Of a DNA stretch of 64,000 nucleotides, positions 9,947 to 21,830 are shown piece by piece (the first letter of the stretch is position 1; the number at the start of each line of letters is the position of its first letter). Below the pieces are notes generated by a model. The model searched no databases. It saw only the letters and a list, made by a program, of their open reading frames with translations, and was not told where the DNA came from. The stretch covers positions 30,371,001 to 30,435,000 of the forward strand of contig NC_016131.3 in assembly GCF_000005505.3 (NCBI RefSeq). The letters are read 5' to 3'. Source of the DNA: Brachypodium distachyon. Taxonomy: Eukaryota; Streptophyta; Magnoliopsida; Poales; Poaceae. A program made the translations under genes and the position numbers.

Positions 9947-12900
9947 ATGGGCGGACGAGGCGAGGCAGCGGAAGCCATGACGTCATCTCCTCTCCTTCTG
10001 CCCCGCGCCCCCGCGCCGGCTCCGGCGCCGGCGGTGCGGGAAGAGGTGCGGCGGCAGGTGGGGCTCGCGGCGCCGCTGGTGGCGTGCAGCCTGCTCCAGT
10101 ACAGCCTGCAGGTGGTCTCCGTCATGTTCGCCGGTCACCTCGGCGAGCTCTCCCTCTCCGCCGCTTCCGTCGCCTCCTCCTTCGCCAACGTCACCGGCTT
10201 CAACGTCCTGGTAATTAAGCGGTAACGTTACCAAATTATTAAGCCTTGTGTAATTGTGTTGCCACTTGTGAAGTAGGAGTATGAGGGGTTTCCATAGTTG
10301 AATCGCACCGTGAGCAAAATTAACAGAAAGTTGTCCCGAACAAAAAAAAACAGGAGAGCACAAAGTTCAACCTAGATGGTTTTCGACACGGCTGTAGTGT
10401 GCTTACCTGACTAGCAAGTACTCCCTCCGATCCATAAAAGCGTCGCCATCTTAGTACAAAATTTGTAATAACTTAGTACAAAATGGGCGACACTTTTTAT
10501 GGATCGGAAGGAGTAGCAATAGTCTGTGTAATTTGACATTCTCTTCTAAGTCCTAAACTTCTAATGCCCTAGCAGAAGTTGCCCACTTTAAACTGAAGTA
10601 GCTTTATTGAAAATTCTACCTGTTTGTTGCATTGCAATGTGCCAGATGGGAATGGGAAGCGCGCTGGATACACTGTGTGGGCAATCGTATGGGGCAAAAC
10701 AGTATGATATGCTCGGGACACATGTTCAAAGGGCTATGTTCGTTCTTATGCTTACAAGCGTTCCTCTGGCCTTTGCTTTGGTCTTCACTGGCCAAATTCT
10801 TCTTGCTGCTGGTCAGAATCCAGAGATATCATATGAGGCTGGACTTTACGCCCAGGTGTTGATTCCTGGTCTTTTCGCATATGGCTTGCTTCAGTGCCTC
10901 ACCAAGTTTCTGCAAGCCCAAAACATTGTTCACCCACTTGTAGTTTGTTCTGGAGTGACATTGATATTCCACATTCTGCTGTGCTGGTTCCTGGTTCAAA
11001 ATTTAGGTCTTGGCAACAGAGGTGCAGCTTTGGCAATCTCGATATCTTATTGGTTCAATGTGATATTGCTAGCGGTGTATGTTAAACTCTCTGAAGCTGG
11101 CAGAAGGAGTTGGCATGGATGGTCATGGGAGGTATTAAAGGATGTTAACATGTATTTACGTCTGGCCGTTCCATCTACATTTATGACTTGGTAAGCCTGA
11201 GATGGAGCAACCTCTAAAAATATGCTTGCTAATAAATTTATCTTGGCAGTAACATGTATTTACAGTTGGGCGAAGAAGTGATATGTGGTTTGCCATCTTC
11301 TTTCTTCATGGAACTGGTTATTTGACTTGCAATATACCTCAGCTTGGAGTACTGGGCATTTGAGATGGTGGTTCTCCTTGCAGGTTTTCTTCCAAATCCA
11401 AAACTGGAAACTTAAATTTTGTCCATCAGGTAAGAAGACAGAACTAGAAATGCTCTCATGCCTTATAGTACTCAGAATTTCTTGCAAGCAGATGACTTTT
11501 GTTACATTCAACATTTTTGCTCTAAAACAAGACTAGTAACCTGGTACACTCAAATCACATGGCAGTACTAAAGTAGCATGGTGTTACATGCCTTTCGTTT
11601 TTCCTTTCTTGTGATAATCATGAACAACATAGTTAGCTTGCTTGGCATATTATGCTTTCAGATGCTTGATTATGTGAAGTAACATGGCTCATTTTTCCAG
11701 CCTAAACACAATGTGGATGGTCTATACAATTCCAAGTGGCCTCAGCAGTGCAATAAGGTCAGAGGAGCACAGATTCAGAGTGCCACTCTGTTCCATTCAT
11801 CTTTCCTGAGATTTAATATCTCAAATTGTACTTATAACTTATAAGTGTCACTCCACGATTCTTGTTTCTATGCAGTATTAGAGTATCTAATGAATTAGGC
11901 GCCAGGAATCCGAAAGCAGCACACCTATCAATTCTTATTTCAGGAATCATATGTCTAACTGAAGGCCTTCTTGTAGTTATCATCACAGTTTTTGTACGAG
12001 ATGTCTGGGGTTACTTGTACAGCAACGAAGAGGAGGTTGTGAAGTATGTATCAACGATGATGCCAATTCTTGCTACTTCTAACTTCATGGATGGCATACA
12101 ATGCACACTATCAGGTACATCATAATTATACATCCTAGTATTGACATTTTTGCATCTAGCATTCTCCCTTATACAGAAATCATATCTTGTATGTGTAATG
12201 CAAAATTCAGATTATCATATTCCATAAAAAAAATCTCAAACTGAGGACCTTTCGCTCCCAATTTCATTGAGTGCTTCTCTACTTAATAGAAATTAGCAGT
12301 GCTCCTGCTTTTTCGTCAAAAAATAAAAATAAAATAAACATCCCACACAAGTTCAAAGGTCTGGAAGCAGTCAGCACTCAGCAGAGTACCATCCTGCCAG
12401 CGCAGAGCATATTGATAGTTCAGCAACCTTTTATTTTTGTCAGTCTTGATGCTGGTTGGTTTGCCTCCTTATGCAATACAGGTTCCCCGAGTTATATCTT
12501 CCTGTCGTAACGTGAACAAACGCATGGGTCTGAATTCCAGCATGGCAAGCCACACATAACTCTGCCTTTTAACCCATCTATGACCAATACATTTCATAAC
12601 CCTGTTATTACCGTGTTAGCTACCCTGATGGTTGTAAATGACGAGTAATATAAGTATTATGAAGAAGAATGATATTTCATGTCATGTGCTATGGGTTGTA
12701 AAATTTGTTAGATTACATTTAGTTATTATGCGTGAAATTTTACATATTTTGATCAATTCATTATATGTCACTGGAAAGTTTTGCGGTTCGGGCATGTGCC
12801 AATGATATTAATTCGTTAATGATCCTTTAGAAATGAAAGACAACAACCCTGGCTCGTTTTATTGGAATTCATCGGTGATTTTATTTTGTCACTTTCACAT

Positions 12901-15900
12901 CTTTTTTCCCCTTTAAATGGACTCCGAGAAGCCAAACAACCTTAAGTAGTAGTATCATATCAAAATTAAACTATGAATAAATATGAATTCTCAGATCCTA
13001 AATTGCTAGGAAATCTTTAGAACAGTGGACTACATTTTGGGGAGGGTGGAAGCTTATCAGGCTGCATGCATTATTTGATGAAATGCACCTTTGTTATATT
13101 CCAGAATATTTTCATATATACACTGATAGTAGAAGAAATAACTATCACTAAATCAGCAAGAAAGTGTGGTTGATCTTTCTAGTTTTTCTCGAAATCCCAC
13201 TAACCCAATTCAATAAGTCTATATAAAGAAAAAACCTATATACAATATAAACATCTATCAAGTACTCCTAGTCTCCTAAACATGAACATCCTGTTCACAC
13301 GATAAATAAGCTGATAATTCCATTCATGCTTGCTTGGACATCTCTTCGATCACCAAATCTCTAGCCCTATAGATTGTAGCAAGGCACAGGCCCACATGCT
13401 CTTCTAGCTCGCCAGCCAGTCGCTTAGAGGTAGAACAACTCCTTCTCAGCTCCATCACCATCTCCTGCACTGGAAACTTTTCATCTACCATCTCCATGCA
13501 ATACATCGCCATTGTATTCTCGCGCTCGATACCGTCAGAGAGCCGCACCACAAGGTCGCTCACTGTGTCGAAGTCCCTACCAAGAACGTAAGTGCCCTTT
13601 GCGACGGTATCGAGTTGCTCCTGCAACTGCCGCAAAGACTTCGTCTTGGAACGTTTTAGCCTTGTGATCCTCCTCTTGAGCACAAAAGGGCAGAGCCCCA
13701 TGACTGCAGATCCAACCAGAAGGCTAAAGAACAGCAGGTGTGCTGTAATGCCAATGGCAACTGCACCACATGCTATGATAAGGCAAGCCCTCGAGAGCCT
13801 CTTGATTACTTTCATTATCTTGAGTTTCTTTGCCACTTTCTTGTGGCTTGATTTGATGGTCTGGAGTATGGAGGAGTATTTGTCATGAATCTGTCTGAAT
13901 TTGCTTCTTGTCGTCGTGCTGAAAGGATTGCTTCTAACAGGGAATGTTTCGAGTGCAAGGGGAGTACTACTAGTGGCAGTAGTACAGCCTAAAATGCTTG
14001 CAAGGAAGTTGTCCATTGATTGGTAGTTGCTTTGAGTGTTCTTGATGTTCCTCAGTAGCTGCCTGCAGATCTCTGAGGCTTCAGTGCTGGCATCAAAGTA
14101 ACCAGTCATTGCAAGCCCAAGTTCAGTAGATTTTATTTCCTGCATCATTTTATGAAGCATTGGAAGGATAAGATCTTTCTGCGGCTGAAGAAGGTCTTCC
14201 ATTTCTTCTTCATATTCCTGCTTGTTCAATAAGAAGCGCATGTTGGACCGTGTGCGCAGCGTGTTGACGTACTCTTCCTCTATGCTCAGGCCATCTTGGA
14301 TGCCCACCTGCATTTCCATGCCTGATACAGAAACAAAGATTTTCAGTGTGCAAACCCTAAATTTAATGAAACTGGCGGTCATTGAATTGTTATGCAAAGT
14401 GAAACTTTAAAACTGCCCTGTCGTGTGAAGGCAACTGACAAATGACTTGCATGGTTGAAGAATACGGAAAACAAGCACACAGAAGATTTTGACGTTTACC
14501 TTTGGATGAACACATTGATTCTTCCAGGCCCTCTGAGATATTATCTACCTCCAAGTTCTTGATCCTTTGAGACAGGCACTGTTTGCCTCTTATCCAGTTG
14601 CAGTACTGCATGCCTTGGCTTAAAATCAACCTCGCCCCAGGCTTTATATACAAGCACCTTAACAAATAATATCTTGTGCTATGTCTTGTACTGCCCTCCA
14701 AAAGCTTCTTCAAGCTTGTGCAGCTTAGGCTTGTTACTCTCTGACACCCCTGGATATAAGGGATCGTATCTCCTGATCCTGAGGCTGTGGCAGTTCCACG
14801 CCGTATTCTTTAGTGACCAACTCTTGCACTCCACATCGCAGTAGCGATCCAACGGTGTCATCTCTGTCCTTTACTATCCGCCATACTGGGAGCCTTTAGA
14901 ATTTGGATTGTGTGCAAGCTTTCTCGATGGTTGCTACTATAAGCCACAGAGAAGCTAGCACCTATCTAGGTGTGCTTCAGGTGGTCAAGTTGCCTGAGGC
15001 AGCTTCCTTTCTGATGGTCAGTTGTCTAAAGAAGCTTCCTTTCTGATGGTTAGTTGCCTGCACCAAGACACAACCTTTCCTTTGATATGTGTATGTACTG
15101 GAGGTTCTTACCCATCATATACATTACATCTTCAGAACAGTCCATTGTGAGGTCTAAAAAGTAAAAGCCAAAGAATTGGGTATCAATTTTTCAGAACATG
15201 CACTTCTGCAAAGAAATAAACTGGTTCAGTAGATGTTTTACTTTTACCATACTAAATGAATGTTCTCAAGAATAAAAGTCGCAGAGCTGAAGGTCACAAC
15301 AGCTTGCTGTGAATTATTAAGAATTGAGATAGGAAATTGAGAATGCAGTAAGTTTGAGAACTTGCACTTTATGGATGCTTCCTTTGACCCCAAAAACGAA
15401 GAAGAAAACTGGCTGCTTACTTTGGTTGCTGCAACCAATTAGATTCTACTTTTTTTTTCTTGTATTTCAGTTGCCACTTCGCCACATTGGAAATGCACTG
15501 CTCTTGCTTGCACAGGAGGACCATCTGTGTCTGATCACATCAACCGACACGGTATCCCAAACAGAAAGCTTGTAGATGTCGATCACCTGATCACCTCACC
15601 ACATGACATCACATGTATATCTCATATAGTCATATGCAGCAGCACTAAGATGGGATTTTCAGCACATGTAAAACCTGAATAGGGCTTTTCCAGTCTGCAA
15701 GCATCAAATGTATTACTTCCTCCGTCCAACAAAAGATGTCTCAACTTTGATTAAATTTGAATGTATCTATACACTAAGTCATGTCTAGATACATTCAAAA
15801 TTTGACAAACTTGAGACATTCTTTGTTGGACGGAGGGAGTATCATAAATTGATCCTTAGGTGGTAAGATCCCACCTGCACAGTCCCAACATGGGCCATGG

Positions 15901-17612
15901 GCCCCTGTGTTGCTCTTTGAAAACAATAGTAGGGTTGGGCCTACTTTGTTGAAAATACTCATACCTCTCAATAGATGGCATTGCGATGTCCCCGTTTATG
16001 CGATCAAGTTGACACGTCATGTACTCGAAGTTGTCACAGTCGTAGTAGTCAAGCTCCAATGTAACAATGTTTCACCGGTTGACATCCCGTAAACTTTTGC
16101 TAATATTTCCCATTGTCCAGTTAGATATACTTTGTTACTAATTTGGTTGATGAAAATATCATAGAATTGACCACCGGTCATTTTAAGGTGCAATTTATCC
16201 TTGCATAGTTGTGCAATTTTCCAATGCAGCATGGAAGAACCTGTGAACGAAATTGTTGACATTAAGTTGTGTATTAAAGCAGTATAATGTTCTCAATCAA
16301 ATTAAATTGAGGCAACATTTGCTAACCAAGCCATCATGAATGGTGATAGTATTGCCATTGTCGAAATTACATGGCTCGGTACACTCCCACACATCGCATA
16401 TGCAAAATTCACATAAACTACGTCGCGCCTGTATAGTAATGAACTTACAATCTAATTAACATAAACATTAAAGACTGTAACTAAGAATAATTTTTTGGCC
16501 GTTACCTTGTTCCTTTCTTTGGCCATATTCACGGTTTCTTGACTTCAACTCATATTCAAGTACTTCTACTATACTGCTACTATAGCACTTAGGCTCAGTT
16601 TGCGGTTGCTGAACATATTTTATAATCTGCTGTGAATAAATACACAGGAAAGCAGGAAAAAGTTGGTTAGCCAAACGGAAAAATAGACAAAAGCTGATTG
16701 GAAAAGCTGGATTATCAATTTATCATAATCCACCTCAATGCCAGACTCAGCCTTAATACATGCTTTTCACTTTTGGTGGCTCTTGCCTCGCTGCAGACTG
16801 TACTGCATCGTATTGACGAGCATGGGGAACAAAGACCTGTTGAAGATCTCGTTAACCTTCATATGAGAAATTACCTATCTTACTTTTCTTGGGCTGCATT
16901 TGCTAATTTACCTGTTTATTGCTCTTAAGGTGCTGCTAGAGGGTGTGGCTGGCAAAAAGTATGTTCATTCATCAACCTATGTGCTTACTATGCTATTGGC
17001 ATCCCTGCAGCTGTTATTTTTGCATTTGTTATGAAGATCGGTGGTAAGGTAAGTTCGATCTTAATGCATTTCTGGGACCATATATTGTGCGGACTCTGCC
17101 TGAATTCTAGAGTCCCCTTTCTGTGGCAGGGTCTTTGGATGGGAATCATATGTGCCATGTCTGTGCAAATATTAGCGCTGCTTGTGATGATCCTTCGTAC
17201 CAACTGGGATAACGAGGTATATTCATGCTTTGCAATCGATGTAATTGGACAGTAGATCAGGAGTGCATACATGAAGCAGGGTCAGGTCAGTGAGGAAGGG
17301 GATGTATCGCTAGTCTCTACAGAATGCAGGGTTTTCTGCTCTGTCACAAGAAGATAAATTGCAGTTCTTCTTTCTCCTAAAATTATTTTGGACAGAGAAA
17401 GTTTGCATCATGACCTTTGACATGTCATACAGGGCCTTGCCTCGCCAGCCGTTCATGCTTTGCTGGGATGATTTGGCATGCTCTTATAAGTCTTATCTCA
17501 CTATCTTGTTGAACTTGTCTTTGATAAGCTTTCTTTGTCACCTTTGTAGGCTGAAATCGCCCAAGCAAGGATTAGAGTCCAGGAATCAGATGGCAGCATA
17601 GCATCGGCCTGA
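9947..17612 (+). CDS. MATE/DETOXIFICATION efflux transporter, 8 exons, in-frame stop in exon 3
   Basis: MATE proteins are 12-helix antiporters exporting organic compounds across the plasma or vacuolar membrane. Exons by splice signals, phase and conservation: 9947-10210, 10646-11190, 11343-11429, 11701-11757, 11876-12114, 16930-17048, 17130-17216, 17550-17612 (486 codons plus stop). Family blocks seen: GMGSALDTLCGQSYGAKQY, CLEYWAFEMVVLLAGFLPNP, SIRVSNELGARNPKAA, and after the long intron GAARGCGWQK. These resemble the DTX14/16 clade. All junctions keep phase. The exon 3 codon after KLET is TAA (11413-11415) where the family has serine (TCA), so translation would stop after 293 residues. The rest is intact, suggesting a recent null allele, a base error or an alternative donor. 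ATG 9947 was chosen as the first ATG with G at -3 and +4; 9977 is possible. Intron 5 is 4.8 kb and contains an opposite-strand gene. Confidence 0.88.
10421..10513. mobile_element. Stowaway MITE in MATE intron 1
   Basis: A 93-bp element with ends CTCCCTCCGATCCATAAAA and TTTTATGGATCGGAAGGAG, flanked by TA on both sides. These are the hallmarks of the Stowaway (Tc1/mariner) class. It lies wholly inside the intron. Confidence 0.85.
12115..13323. other. MATE intron 5, part before the nested gene
   Basis: AT-rich sequence with no coding frame or recognised element. It lies between the exon 5 donor (gtacat at 12115) and the stop codon of the opposite-strand UPF0496 gene, and should contain that gene's 3' UTR and poly(A) site. 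Confidence 0.5.
13324..14515 (-). CDS. UPF0496 (DUF677) family protein, nested in the MATE intron
   Basis: Two coding exons, 14515-14500 and 14321-13324, give 337 residues. The junction is phase 1, with donor GTAAAC and acceptor TATCAG. The family is plant-specific with no established biochemical role. Seen in the protein: helical, coiled-coil-like N-terminal half; GYFDASTEASEICRQLLRNI, a typical UPF0496 block (about 79-98); a hydrophobic segment at about 186-220 that could be two membrane passes; a basic stretch; KGTYVLGRDFDTVSDLVVRL; and a C-terminal LEEHVGLCLATIYRARDL. This order matches rice UPF0496 proteins of the type 3 group. The start at 14515 is the closest in-frame ATG upstream of the junction; ATGs further upstream are possible. 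No frame damage was seen. The gene lies inside MATE intron 5 on the other strand. Confidence 0.82.
14516..16929. other. MATE intron 5, part after the nested gene
   Basis: This should contain the UPF0496 promoter and 5' UTR. Apart from the Stowaway MITE, no coding sequence was recognised. The intron ends at the acceptor cttaag (16924-16929). Confidence 0.45.
15716..15839. mobile_element. Stowaway MITE in MATE intron 5
   Basis: A 124-bp element with ends CTTCCTCCGTCCAACAAA and TTTGTTGGACGGAGGGAG between TA dinucleotides (15714-15715 and 15840-15841). It has a hairpin-like interior and lies upstream of the UPF0496 gene. Confidence 0.85.
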
Positions 17613-20365
17613 ACATCATCAATTCTGATTATATCGCTACCAAGGTAGATGTTCTCTTGTACAATATCGTTGACACCGTTGAGCGTTTGGTACCCATTGT
17701 CTATATATTCAATAAGATCGAGTGATTTAACATTTTTAGACTCGTTTTTCTCTATATCTGACATCATAAAACACTTCTTGATCTGTGAACCAAAAACTAA
17801 ACACATTTCCTTACACGGTACCCATGCACATTTATTGCTCCAGTGAGAGTAGGAGACACAAAACCATCACGGACATAAACTGAAGCCACAAACAAAAGCT
17901 TGCAGGCTAAGTCGTAGCACCATACGGAGTACGGAGTACTACACATTTGTTTGGAGTTTCCCCTCTTCACCAGATCGGACTGCTACGCTTCAAGACAAAA
18001 AGGACTAATCATTAAATTAACAATACCATGCACTGCTCTACCTACTTTCTTGTTCTTCCGTCGAGCTACTCAAAGCTAGCTAGTGCAGAGGAAAAAGCCT
18101 TTCGAGTAGTATCTGGAGTTACACTCCAACATCCTTTAGTTGTTGGGTACGGCCATCTCTCGGCTATACCTATACATCTGAGTGTCCATCGTTGAAAGAT
18201 TGCATGCGATTCTTCTTTGTAAACTAGAAATAGTTAACTACGATTCCTTTAGCAGTTCAGCGACATAACCCCATGCAAGGCTATGCTTTTTTCTAACATA
18301 TATTGGCACTAATCGCACAAAACCGTGGATTTTGGAGGGAGCTCTGAAACTTTTTTTCTGTAACATCCCTGTAGGCAAATTGGGATTGATTAACTACTAA
18401 CCATGCATGTATCAGATGATAATATGGTATCATTTGCCATATATGTGCGATGTGTCGCTCTCTTGCTGGACCAGAAGTCTGTAGCACGTAAAGCAGCAAT
18501 AAATCAGCACCTGACCCGGGCAAGAGCTTCTGGATGCACGCAGCCATGGCATCATACGCTGTTTGCCTGCTTGGCTAAGCCCAACAAACAAGACCAAGAA
18601 GATGTACCTAGCAGAAGAACGTGCTCAAGGCATCCTAAGCCAACTGATGGCATCCGAAAGCTACATTTGCTCTGCCGGTTAGATCTGTGATCCAGGTCAA
18701 AGGGCCGAGAGATTTCTGACCATCAACACAAACAGGCTGCATCTCATCCTGGCATTTTCAAAGACTGTACGTACACGTACCCGCCATTGCCTGTTCGGAA
18801 ACAGCAGCATCCCCTTCCAGAGAACACAGCATCCCCTTTCGCAGAGATCACTTTCCTGGCAATGATGCCACCCACAGCCTTTCCAAGCCTTTCCAATTCA
18901 GCTGCGAAATCATGGCTTGGAAACCCACCATACAACAGACTGAATGGCAGCTGAAAACTCAACGGTTATCTGTCAGCTCCATGGATCGATTGAGACGGCA
19001 AGCGTTTTTTTTTTTCTGGTTTGTGGTCACGCAGGAGACGGATGGCCGGACTGAGCTATCGTCCACACGCTCACAACAGAAGATCGGGGCACTTTGCTTA
19101 CGTTTGCAGGAGATGTTTTGATCTGGAATACTTTCGGTTTCCTGCAACCAGATTATCACAGCCGTGGAAGGAAGGCGAGGAGGCAACAGAAATCCGGTGG
19201 CTCTCCCAACTCCCAATGAATTAACCAAGTGGGAAGTGGGGATCGATCCTCGTGGAAGCCGAGCTGTTTTCCCAGGCCTACTAACCGCGTGGGGATGGGG
19301 GGCCGGTGAAGGTTAAAAGATTCTTACCTGAAAGATACCGCCAACAATCGACCCCTCTGAAGAAGCTGAGGCTTAAGCGAGGATTAATCGTTACATTGGC
19401 GTTTTCCGGAGCTGATCCATGGCCATCTGATGATCACGTGTTTGACAGGCAATATCATGGGGGTCGAAATTCTTTATTTCCGGTGCTGATGCCGGGTAAA
19501 GAAATGGAAGAAATGAAAAGGAACCGTCTCTGCTGGTACCCTGTCGTGGGCTGCCCCATCGTTTTCGTGTGGAGAACAGAGCAACAACCACTGAGAACCT
19601 TTGTTCGTGGCTTGTACTTTAAGACCTTTCCCTGGTGCGTGCTAGCTGCCTAGGCCATTTTTTAAGCAAGGTTGCTCTCACATGCTCCTACTAGCTGCTA
19701 AAGAACTTGGGACATTTCTGTTCGGATAAAACCAGGGTCAAGGACTCGGTGACGGGGCTTGGAATAGTGCTGCCCTAAGCTCTAAGCTACTCTAAACCAC
19801 ATCCTTTCAAAAAAAAAAAAAACTCTAAACGACATAATGTTGCCTCGACTTATGGCTCTAGGTGTTTTGAGAGCTAAAAGTTGAAAAACATCTTAAACTG
19901 CTGGTCCGAAAGCTAAAGCTGAGGCCTCCTAGACTGGTCCGAACTGAATGTATACATGTCTGAAACTTTTGCTGCTGAGAATGAGGAGGCACGAATGATG
20001 AAGCCAGTTTGGGACCTGAAAAGCGAGAAAGCATCCGGCCTCCTCTCAACAATTGCTCACATGCACCCTGTAGTATGATGATGCTAGTAAAGTGGATCAC
20101 TGATCACTGCCCCATGTGGACAAATAATTACTGCCTCTTTTCATCTCTTTTCACTGATCAATCGATTTACAGAGTGTGTGTGTAAATTAACCTCTGGACA
20201 GTTGTTGCCTATGCACGACACGAACTTGCTCGTCTCCTCCTTTACCAAAAAAAGAAGAAGAAAAATGAAATAGAAACAATGAATCTTGGCACAAGAACAA
20301 AACAAAAAGAGAATCAACACACAGGAGCCTAATCTAAAGCACAAGCCCGTGCCGTTGGGTCAGTG
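17613..20365. other. Intergenic stretch between MATE and GT61 genes
   Basis: The two genes are convergent here, so this should hold both 3' UTRs. Short open frames on both strands show no family resemblance. There is a run of A at about 19808-19820. A pair of CGGAGTA sequences at about 17925-17938 may be the worn end of a Stowaway element. Confidence 0.4.
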
Positions 20366-21830
20366 TCAGGCAGGCAAGCGACTGCGCGCCAGCTCCAGCG
20401 TCTGGACGAACTTGGTGAGATTAAGCCTGACGCTCTGCTTGTCAAGGTACACAGTCTTGATGGCGTCCCAGCCCTTCTTGTGCACATCATAGGGATGCTT
20501 CAGGTAGAAATGTCCCTCCGGATACAGGTTCCTCAGCGAGCTCTCCTCCAGGGACACGTTGTACTCCATGTAGTTCACGTCCATGTCCTTGGCCGGGTCC
20601 TTGAACGTCACCCTGGACAGCCATTCCAACCCTCCAAACGGCACCACCTGCAGCAGCACGGCCCGGCTGGGCAAGAACACCATGTTGGTCAGCCCTGCCC
20701 CGTGCACGCCCATCATGATGTCGGCCGAGTTCACGAGCCGGGCGAAGTTGGGCATGTCGGTGTGGTTGTCCGGCTCGGCGATCCGAACGTCGAACTTGGC
20801 CAGCGCCGCCGCGTGCGCCATGGCGCGTTCGTTGAGGAAGCGGCGGGAGGACTTGCGGGAGATGATGAGCAGCCTGGGGTTGTCCCGGGACGCCACGGGG
20901 CGTGTCAGGTGGAAGGCGTGGCGTAGCAGGCGCTTGAAGTCGGCGACGGTCTCGCCGCCCGGGGAGCGTTTGGGGTCGATCCCCATGGCGCGGTGGAAGG
21001 TGGCGCCGATGATGATTCTACGGAAGCAGTGGACTTGTTGGTCGTTGTCGGCGTCGATGACGTCGTAGTTGGAGAGCTGGCGGAAGAGCGGGGTGAACTT
21101 GTCGAGCCACCAGTCCTTGATGTCCGTGAGCAGGAACTGGACCTCGCCCCGGAAATGGTGGGTGCTTGTGAAGAGGGGCACGAGCACGTCGGTGTAGTCG
21201 TGGTAGAGGTTCCCGGCGAACCCGCCGCTGGAGAAGAGGAATGCCGGGACGCTGTGGTTCCGTGTGCAGAGCGGCGGGACGACTGTGGTGTTGGAGGATT
21301 CGGTGTCGAAGGGGAGGAGAGTGAACTCGCGGACGTCGTCCATGGCGACGGCGTCGTGGCGGCGGGCGTAGGGCTTGGTGCGCCACTCCTTGTCGAGCGG
21401 GTTGATGTAGATCTTGGAGTGGTTGCCGTCGAAGCGGATGTCGCCCACGGCGGCGCAGCGCTCGGAGCGCTTGCTGGTGTTGTAGCATGTCGGGCGGTGA
21501 GGGTCGAAGTCTTCTTCCCCGATGGGGCCGTCGATCCTGTACCGGCTGCCGTCGTAGTCCTCGTCGACCTCCACCTCCAGCACCGGCGCCGCCTTGGCTG
21601 CAACCAATTCGAGAGCAAACACCCAATTAGATTAACTTAACAAACATCCATTGTCAGCATCTGAGCATGAAAAAGGGGGAATTGGGGAGCGTACGGAAAG
21701 GGGTGGAGCAGTAGCGGGCCTTGATGAAGGTGAGGACGCAGAGGGAGAGCAGCATGGTGATGACCATGGCGGAGTTGCCCATCCGCCGGGGCTCCTGCCG
21801 GGATCGACCCTGCTGCTGCGCCTTCATCAT
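20366..21830 (-). CDS. GT61 family glycosyltransferase (DUF563)
   Basis: Two exons, 21830-21695 and 21597-20366, encode 455 residues, joined in phase 1 with a GTACGC donor and TTGCAG acceptor. The protein is a type II Golgi-membrane glycosyltransferase by form: a short basic N-terminus, one hydrophobic anchor (AMVITMLLSLCVLTFIKA), then a luminal domain. The DUF563/GT61 signature is present: NLYHDYTDVLVPLF, LLIISRKSSRRFLNE, GVHGAGLTNMVFLPSRAV (about 342-359) and YMEYNV. In grasses the expanded GT61 family includes xylan arabinosyl- and xylosyltransferases that decorate arabinoxylan; the exact donor and acceptor here cannot be told from sequence. It is shorter than some members (often 500 or more residues) but ends naturally. 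The coding exon is very GC-rich, as usual for grass intron-poor genes, and it creates long open frames on the other strand. No damage was seen. Confidence 0.9.

Noticed and set aside
20363..21640. Long plus-strand and alternative minus-strand open frames over the GT61 gene (187, 161, 215, 237 and 202 codons)
   Set aside because: They are shadows produced by the high GC content of the GT61 exon. Their translations are low-complexity (Gly/Val/Glu or Ser/Thr/Arg repeats) with no family motif, while the GT61 frame has conserved blocks and splice signals.
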